Assembly (NCBI GenBank): GCA_032690845.1
Contig: CM064427.1
Span: 6,025,501 to 6,089,500 of the forward strand
DNA from: Eleusine coracana subsp. coracana
Lineage: Eukaryota; Streptophyta; Magnoliopsida; Poales; Poaceae
Direction of reading: 5' to 3'
DNA length: 64,000 nt
Positions 57,164-64,000 of the stretch are shown here, in pieces. The notes beneath the pieces were generated by a model. It ran no database searches. It worked only from the letters and a program-made list of their open reading frames with translations, and was not told where the DNA came from. The position numbers and the translations under genes were made by a program. Each line of letters begins with the position of its first letter. The first letter of the stretch is position 1.

Positions 57164-57379
57164 CTAGAATTCATCTTCATGATGTCTTCTATAGGGAGTA
57201 AGACTATTCCAGTCTTCATGCACACTTTCTTGTTTGGGTAAAACCATCTTCAAGAGGTCCTTGCTACCAAGGAGCATTTGAGCATCAAGTGCCCATGACC
57301 GGTAGTTATTTCCATTGTGAGTAAGTGCTTCAAACTCTCTCTTCGTAAGGTCAGACATCTGCGAGATATCATTGTTCAA
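57164..57379 (-). pseudogene. copia gag N-terminal segment (outer element)
   Basis: Minus-strand frame with MSDLTKREFEALTHNGNNYR and WALDAQMLLGSKDL, the start of a Ty1-copia gag of the UBN2 family. The remainder of gag, including the zinc knuckle, is missing before the protease. Confidence 0.8.
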
Positions 57380-57380
57380 A

Positions 57381-59195
57381 GGATTACTTCATGTATCCAA
57401 ACAATAGGGGGCATAAGTAAGATGATATAACAAAAACTTCATGTTTAAGTTATTTTGTTGGTGTTTCTACATAAAAATGACCAATAAACCGTGAAAACGG
57501 TATAATATAAGGACCGTAGTCCATTCTGACAAATATGAAAAAATCCGGGATGTTATCTGCACAATAACACACTTCCATGAAATTTTCCAATTATTTTGCA
57601 TTTTTTGTGTTTCTATGGTAATTTTTGTAATTATCGAAGACCTTTGTGCAAAATTATACTATGGAATTATCTTTGAAAAAATTAGGGTTGTTTGCACGAG
57701 AAAAACCAAGACTTAATCATGAAATGTGACAATTCCAAGGTGTTATATGCAAAATAACACTTCTGCAAAATTTCTAGTTATCCATGGTAATTTTCATAAT
57801 CATCGAGGGTCTTCATGTAAAATTTGGACCACAGATTTATTTTTGAAACAAGTCAAGGTTGATTTTGTGAGAAAACCAGGATTTCTATAAAATCTAATGA
57901 TCCCAGAGGCCAAAATGCAAAAAATTTCAGATATTTTCGCTGCTTGGTTTGGTTATGGGCCACTCGGTCCGGCCCCAACATCAGTGCTCGTACCCTCGGG
58001 CGATAACAAGGGATTATTTTTGACTCATTTCTTTTCTATTTGATGTATTATTTCTAAAATGAGTCTTCTGCAGGTATGCTAACCACAAATCACATAAGAA
58101 ACATGTAGCATAGGACTAACTTGAGAGATCGTCTGCCACCGACTATACGTATGGTCCTATACGTGTAGGCCAAAAAGCATATGCATTCATATAAATGTTG
58201 AAGCATCAAGTGATTATGCGAATCTGAAATTTTAGCAAACATGTTGCTCACACAAAAATCTATATCTCCTCACTCAAAAGTCAAAATTATGCAAATAACT
58301 ACTTGTTGAAATCATGAACAAACCCTCTGTGCATCCATCAAGAATTTTTGCTTTGAAATTATCCGGATAATGCCATTTTAGGCCTGTCCGAGTCAACATA
58401 TCGAAGTGTCGTCAATCTGAAATTCAGATTTATGACTTATCTCGTACAATTCATAACTTTTGCTCAAACCACGTCTAGGGCTATATGAGCACTTTCTGGA
58501 AAGGTTACAAAAAGTACTACAACTTTAATAGTCTGTCAGTTTCATTTTGAAGCTTGTAAGATATGCGTATGAGCCATTTTCAGAACAACATCATTCTGTT
58601 TCCTGAAATGGTTCAGTAGACAAGTAGGAACTTGCAAATTCTATAGTTCAAGTTCTAAGAATTTGTTGGAGGCATATAAAAATGCATTATAAATGTGTTA
58701 AAAATATCCTTAAGTATGATAGATCATTTCTATTATGAAAGGCACATGATTTTAGATTTCAGACCTATTTTCAGATCAAACACAGAGCTGTCTATAGCGG
58801 AAATTCAGACATCGACAGTCAGTTTGAAAAATTCATATCTCCTGAACCTCTTAGTAGATGAAGGTGTATAAATACTCATTAGAAAGGTGTTAAAATTATC
58901 TATAAGATTGGTATTCATTGGTTCCACTGATTCTGCACCTAAGGTAGCTGTTTTTGCGTTTTAGTAACTGCTCTACCAATAGGGCATAACTGAATGTATT
59001 CTGAAATTTTCAACAAGTATGCATTTCGATGAGTGGAACAACTTGGATAATTATCATCGTTGTTGTAATTTGATATACTTGCTGAGCTGCACTTTTCTAT
59101 ATTTGGACCATCCCATCCTACTTGCCCTTGAATTTGTGTTCTCTCATGATCTTGTTGGATAAGAAACTAATGGTGCTCTAATTCTTGTATTTCAG
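57381..59195. other. AT-rich DNA between copia gag and gypsy gag
   Basis: No gene. It should hold the outer copia 5' leader and the 5' LTR or leader of the following gypsy element, but I find neither a PBS nor the TGTGACACCC start used by the gypsy 3' LTR. 57545-57905 is an imperfect tandem duplication with a period of about 190 bp. Confidence 0.45.
57545..57905. repeat. Imperfect tandem duplication, about 190-bp period
   Basis: The unit beginning GGGATGTTATCTGCACAATA (57549) recurs as AAGGTGTTATATGCAAAATA (57738), followed in both by GGTAATTTT.(A/G)TAAT and a GGTTG.TTT..GAGAAAA(A)CCA stretch. Confidence 0.65.
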
Positions 59196-60459
59196 AATGG
59201 CTCGCACTAGCAACATGAATGAGCTCCATGGGGAGCAGCCCAAGACCTCCATTGCGGGTGGTGGAAACAACCCCCAACCCCATGCAAATGATGGCGCAGT
59301 TCTTCACCACTATGATGGAGAACCAACAGCAGCAAGGGCAATTCATGAGGGAACTGATGCAGCAGAATGCGACAAATAGGAATGCTCATAGGGAAAACAA
59401 CTATGGTGCCCAGCCGAATAACACCTATGCTGATTTCCTCGCCACCAGGCCACCCACATTCAACTCAACCACTAAACCAATGTAAGAAGACAACTTTCTC
59501 CGTTCACTCGAGTCCAAGTTTGGGCTCCTCAACTGCACGCCTGTGCAGAAGACTCTGTATATAGCACAACAACTGCATGGAGCAGCTGGGGCGTGGTGGG
59601 CCAACCATGTCGCTTCCCTTGGAGCAGATCATCAAGTCACTTGGGACGAGTTCAAGGAAGCGTTCCGTGCTCACCACATTCCTACAGGTTTCATTCGCAG
59701 GAAGGCAAGAGAATTTGCTGCACTGAAGCAAGGTAACCGTAGCATTGAGGAGATTCTGAGGAATTCAACCGCTTGGCACTATATGCTCTAGAACAGGTGG
59801 ACACGACAGCTAAGCGCAAGGCATGTTTCTTGGAATGACTGAGTGCAGAGTTGTAGGACCGCCTCAACCTCAATATGGGCGGCACATTCGTGGAGTTCGT
59901 CAATAATGCTATCATCATAGAAGATGGGCACCGCAAGGTGATGGCAGAGTGGAAGAGATTTGCTAGTACTATGGGGCCATCCAATAGACCTCCACAGAAG
60001 TATTGCATAGTGTACATAGATCCGTCAGGCCAGAAGTATCGCTCCACACTTGTGACTGCACCATTTCCGCATCCACCTCAGCAAGCATTGCAGCGACCAT
60101 AGGTACCACGTCAGCAGCAAAACCAAGGGGGATATCGCCCACCGCAACAGCACAGCATCCAGCCAGGATTCTACCCCTGCTACAACTGTGGTCGTACTGG
60201 ACACTTCTCTAGGGAGTGTCGTTACCCCAAGAGGAACACTGGTTCTAACTCCCAAAACAGCAACAACAACCACGGTCAAGGCAGGACTAGCCATGTGAAC
60301 AACACGACCATAGAGAAAATCCCTACGAACTGACCTGCTGTAACTGGTACGTTTCTTACTTGAAACCACCCACTTCGGCTCCCTTTGGTTATGAACATAA
60401 TGTTGAGAACTTTTTTTCCTCCCTTAATCTCGGGACGAGATTTCTTTAAGAGGGAGAGC
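59196..60459 (+). pseudogene. Ty3-gypsy gag, pol deleted
   Basis: The main frame begins near 59219 and holds a Gln/Met-rich N-terminus, then the Retrotrans_gag core (SLESKFGLLNC; GAAGAWWANHVASLG; TWDEFKEAFRAHHIP; FAALKQGNRSIEEI, 59500-59755). A stop at 59483-59485 and a frame change near 59770 break it. The zinc knuckle CYNCGRTGHFSREC is at 60178-60219. About 140 bp after the knuckle the sequence resembles the start of the protease (VTGTFL). It then jumps to the 3' end of the element (CGGGACGAGATTTCTTTAAG), so protease, RT, RNase H and integrase have all been lost. Confidence 0.82.
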
Positions 60460-61800
60460 TGTGACACCCAGGGTGTCAAGAGCATATCTTAGAGACCCTT
60501 AGCCATGACCCTTGATTGAATTTGAACCCACTCAATAAGTTTGAACTCTTTTGAACTCATTTCAAGCGAATTTTTATGAAAATTGAATGAACTTTGAACT
60601 ACAAGTCAAAATTGTTTAATAAAACCTAGTCCCATCAAAAATATATATTGTACATCACTATGAATTAGAATTTTATTGATTTTTCATATATTTATATCTT
60701 CATTTAGTGCCCTATTTAAATGCCCAAATGGTTAAAAATTACCACTCTTTGAAAATTTCATATTCAAATTCGGACGTAATGTGCTTAGTACTAGTATTTT
60801 TATAAATTAGAGCATCTCATGGAAAACATGCCCATATTTTTAGATTTGGCATAGGTTCAAATTTTTTAAAGATATGAAAATATGAAAGGGAGGCTGTTTC
60901 AAAAACCAACAAAAAAGAAAAGCAGAGCGGGTCCCACACGTTAGTCTCCTCTCTGTCTTCAACCTCCTGCGCGGGCCCGGGCTGCCGGTGCCGATGTGCC
61001 GCGTGGCTGCCGTACACCGGCGGACGGCCTCCCCGGTCGGCCCGACCGCCCTTATACCGATGTGTCGCACCCAGTTTTGGTTCCTCCCCACTTTTCCTCA
61101 TTCGGAAAGTTTTCTCTTTCTCTCTCCCCTGCCCGAAACCACCACCACCATTGTTGCAAGCCCAGAGAGCTCACAGCATCGCTAGCTCACGCCATCTCGG
61201 CGTGGATCCGTCGGCTCATTGGCTGAGCCTCGCCCTCCTCCTCCATTTCCATCCGCTTCCCTCCCGCGAGACGCCGTCGTTAGCCTACAAAAATTAAAGA
61301 ACTGACGACGCCTCCTCCACCTCCGCCGCTCACTGCCAGCCACCTTAGTGAGCCCCCACTCTGCCACCCCCTTCATCGAGCTCGCCTCTCCCTCCTCTTT
61401 GCGTTGGTGTGCTCCGCGTCGAGCTTGGACGTTGGCGACCAACTCCGGCGAGAAGCGCCGCCGGTCTCCGGCATGGCTCCGGTGGCACCACACGACGGGC
61501 CACATAGGCTAGGATCTAGTTTGGCCACACACGGATGGAGGTCCCCCACGCTGCAGCCCCACTGGTGTGGCTCATTTCCTATTGGCCCAAGCCATTTCAG
61601 TTATTTTGTTTCCATTTAAATGGCCTGTAAATCAAGTCAATCTTATAAAATGCATAACTAATGGGATATTAGGAATTTTGGTGCAAACTAAAATTCTAGG
61701 TACTCCTCTGATAGCTGTTGTAGAAAAATGTTAAACCACTTTGCATGTGTTGGGGCGCTGGAGTTCGATAACGATTTTTGAAGCCCCGATAGATTTTTCT
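60460..61800 (+). repeat. Putative 3' LTR of the gag-only gypsy element
   Basis: Begins TGTGACACCCAGGGTGTCA directly after the purine tract AAGAGGGAGAGC (60448-60459), the usual gypsy PPT/LTR junction. AT-rich first, then GC-rich at 60900-61560, then AT-rich again. The right end cannot be placed because no matching 5' LTR is in the window; 61800 is approximate. Confidence 0.6.
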
Positions 61801-63225
61801 CGATATTGAACAAATTAATTTTCTTTCATAAAACGGACCAGTTCATCAAGCCTCTCATGTTACGAGGTTACACTGGGAAAGGTTGGAACCTTGACCCCTC
61901 TCCGCTTGCCCTCCTATGGGAGCCTGTGGGCATCCTTTTATAGCTCAAGGAACCCACTACAACACTATGAATGACTAAAATAACCTTGAAAACCCTAGAC
62001 CCTACTGCTTGATGCAAATGCCCGCCGAGGGGCATTTTGGGGCTTTAATCCTCCCCTGTGCCCATCACTGTGGCGAGAACGTCCGCGAAGTCCTTCGGTT
62101 CACTTCGCTATGGGCCCCTGGCAATCTAGACTCCTCCAGTCTACTTCGTCGTGGACTTTGCAGCGAGGAGTCTTCTGGTTCGCCTGTGGTGCTGACTTTC
62201 ACCTCGCACTCTTCAGGCGGATCCAGTTTTGCCTCATTGGGATGTGTCTTCATTCTGGTCGTGTATGCCTTGATGACGCCTGCGCTGATTCTTCGCTCTA
62301 AAATGGCAAATTGACAAGAAGAACAGAACAGGACCTCGCGCTTACTAACTAGTTGTTCACTTCGCATCGCATCCCCAACAGTAGCCCCTTGAGGGATAAG
62401 GTCTACTTTGAAGGGCTTAATCCCTCGTTGAACTACGATGTTACTTTTGCAAGGTCCTTTTGATTAGCTTAGTAAGATCGTATTCAACCTTTGCTCTTTG
62501 ATGCCATTCTTTTCACCAAAACGCCATCCTCAACTTCGAAGTTGGACCGTACCGGATTCCGAGTCTTGCGCTAGTGTTCTTGTAACGGTCATATTTTACC
62601 TTTGACGGCTATCTCGATGACCATTGAGCCTTCTGGCTTATAAATAGCTGACGACCCCTTGGTTGCCGGTCCTATTTGTCCTTTTCTTTAACCTAAGATG
62701 CTTGTGATTCTTTTGGATCCTAGCTCTACCTCGTCTTCGTTTGATTCATCGACGTCAGGATCATCTTTCGCTACTTCGTCCTCGTCCACTTCGGGGACAA
62801 CCACTTCGCTAACGGCTTTGTGCCTCTCTGGTATTTAGAACTTGGTTTTTCGTCTCTGCAATAATTTGATGCCACATTTAAGGCGCCCCCTTCAATTCTC
62901 ATGCTTCATTAAAATGATACTATCGATTCTCGTGCCACTTGAGTTTTGATTTCTCTGTTTGCCATGCTGACAGTTATTCAATGCCGACTTTGGTTTCTTC
63001 CCTATAGAACCGAACCTGGGGGCCTTCCTGCAGCCCCCCGGGCTCATTTGCTCTGGACTGCTTCGCTTTGCTGCAGCCGCATACTTCGCTTTTTTACTTC
63101 GCTGGTGCTTTTGCTTTTGATCTTCGTAGTTTATTTTTCAGGTTTTGGCGCTTCCACTTTTTATGCCGATGTCATTTGGTTTCATATTTTTGCTATTTTT
63201 TGGCTGTTTTACAAGCTCTGGAAAA
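61801..63225. other. LTR or leader of a second gypsy-type element
   Basis: Sequence with many CTTCG motifs and the phrase CAACAGTAGCCCCTTGAGG (62379-62397), common in leaders of grass gypsy elements. It ends at the ORF starting at 63226. I see no PBS or LTR boundary. Confidence 0.4.
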
Positions 63226-64000
63226 ATGGCTCGTGTTAAGCAAACCGCCGCGCCTGACTCCAATTCTGACCAAACTCGCGATGAGACCGCAGGGACCTTG
63301 GTGCCTACCCGTGCGGTGGCTACTGCTCAATCAAATTTAATTGAAGGCAGCATGGCTTGTGGTGAGGACAAATTAAATTTTGGTGCGACGTCTCCGCCTC
63401 ATTCGTCTCATCATTCTGACGAGGTGCTGGGTGAAGATGACGGAATCTTACTGGCTTCGGACAGTGAAGACCTTGAGGCTTTCAAGGCGCGACATGTTGG
63501 TCAATTGCATCAACCGCTTGGAAGTAGCAAAAAAGACAGTGATGATGATGAGTCTAAGCACCAAGAGTCGGATGATGATTTTGGTGACGATGGCGAAGTT
63601 CCTGCAGGTCAGGCTGGACGCACGCTACTTTCCAAGTCTGCAGTTGCTGATAACCGACAAGGTTCGTCCGACGCTGGTCAGAGCTTAGCCGCTGGCGCTT
63701 AATCAAGGAGAAAGGGAAAAGGTGTGAAGATTGATTTTCCCCACACTAATTTTACTCGGGCTTCGTGATTCAACCCCAATGCTATCCCTGAGATGGAGAA
63801 ACGCAACTTCTTCCCCAAGGGTTTTGCGCGGATCCCTGATGATGACGAGACTATACCTCATCCAGAACAACATGAGGCTGTTATTTTTGCTGAATTTTTT
63901 GATGGTGGACTAAGGCTTCCTTGCCATCCTTTTTGTTGCTGGAGTGCTCCGCAATTACAATATTGAACTGCATCATTTGACCTCTAGCGGTATTGTGCAA
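63226..64000 (+). pseudogene. Putative gypsy-type transposon protein (PF04195-like), partial
   Basis: Starts MARVKQTAAPDSNSDQ and has an acidic Asp/Ser-rich region. It then has FFPKGFARIPDDDETIPHPE and VIFAEFFDGGLRLPCHPF, with NYNIELHHLTSSGI in a shifted frame at the window edge. This is the pattern of the plant 'putative gypsy type transposon' domain that occurs upstream of gag in some large grass gypsy elements. Stops at 63700-63702 (TAA) and 63768-63770 (TGA) plus a frameshift near 63925 break it. It continues beyond 64000. Confidence 0.6.

Larger units (their letters stand above)
43590..57380 (-). mobile_element. Old minus-strand Ty1-copia element, split by a nested insertion
   Basis: From right to left (its own 5' to 3') are recognisable gag start (57379-57164), protease (about 56915-56700), integrase C-terminal segment (about 56443-56258), RNase H (about 44440-44040), purine tract AAGAGGCCAAGGGAGAG and a 3' LTR ending near 43788. 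The 5' LTR is not found, so it is truncated. Between 44829 and 54487 a 9.66-kb plus-strand element with perfect CTAAG duplication interrupts it, between the RT and RNase H parts. Coding segments are full of stops. The outer left boundary of the LTR (43590-43617) is uncertain because the partner LTR is missing. Confidence 0.8.

Noticed and set aside
1..64000. tRNA, rRNA or organellar insertions
   Set aside because: I looked for T-loop-like GTTCGA contexts and organelle-like stretches by eye and found none that folded convincingly. A covariance-model scan would settle this.

Overview
The window is nuclear DNA of a grass, most likely a panicoid. The evidence is the mix of GC-rich genes with short introns, Stowaway-, Tourist- and CACTA-type DNA elements, Helitrons, and nested Ty1-copia and Ty3-gypsy elements. 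Codon composition and gene content point to a monocot, but the species cannot be fixed from the sequence alone. There is no bacterial, organellar or CRISPR signal.

Genes. I can support four intact genes. (1) A KRP/ICK-type cyclin-dependent kinase inhibitor lies on the minus strand at 3229-4339 (4 exons, 257 aa). (2) A small single-exon membrane protein with a coiled coil lies at 20736-21080. (3) A seven-exon gene for a membrane-anchored, cysteine-rich (PAN/apple-like) protein lies at 22706-26138; all its introns are GT-AG and stay in frame (321 aa). (4) A single-exon class of plant carboxylesterase (CXE) lies at 37165-38139. Broken genes include a bromodomain-family (GTE-like) relic at about 27156-28696 (minus), a CXE pseudogene without its nucleophile motif at 28912-29462 (minus), an F-box gene with one in-frame stop at 39272-40549 (minus), and a second CXE relic at about 41458-43012 split by a retroelement. 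The three CXE loci within 15 kb look like the remains of a local gene cluster.

Mobile DNA, left part (1-42 kb). This part holds a complete 861-bp non-autonomous CACTA element (6632-7492, TSD CTT), a truncated CACTA transposase (9709-10316) and a degenerate complete Ty1-copia element (10744-15576, TSD TTGTG). It also holds two TRIM-type miniature LTR elements (17206-17960, TSD CTATT; 40807-41263) and two Helitrons of one family with perfect A/T junctions (18267-20468 and 30059-32445). Two TTA-flanked TIR elements carry GC-rich filler DNA (19454-20408, nested in a Helitron; 35785-36885, just upstream of the CXE gene). Several MITEs are also present.

Mobile DNA, right part (43.6-64 kb). This is a retrotransposon nest. 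An old minus-strand copia element (about 43590-57380) has been split by a plus-strand 9.66-kb non-autonomous element (44830-54486, TSD CTAAG) that encodes a Sirevirus-like gag and a second unusual ORF but no pol. It is followed by a gag-only Ty3-gypsy element (about 59196-61800) and the 5' part of another gypsy-type element that runs off the window. The most unusual structures are this pol-less two-ORF element with its stop-only decay, and a gag fragment bounded by inverted LTR tips inside the split CXE relic (41750-42748).
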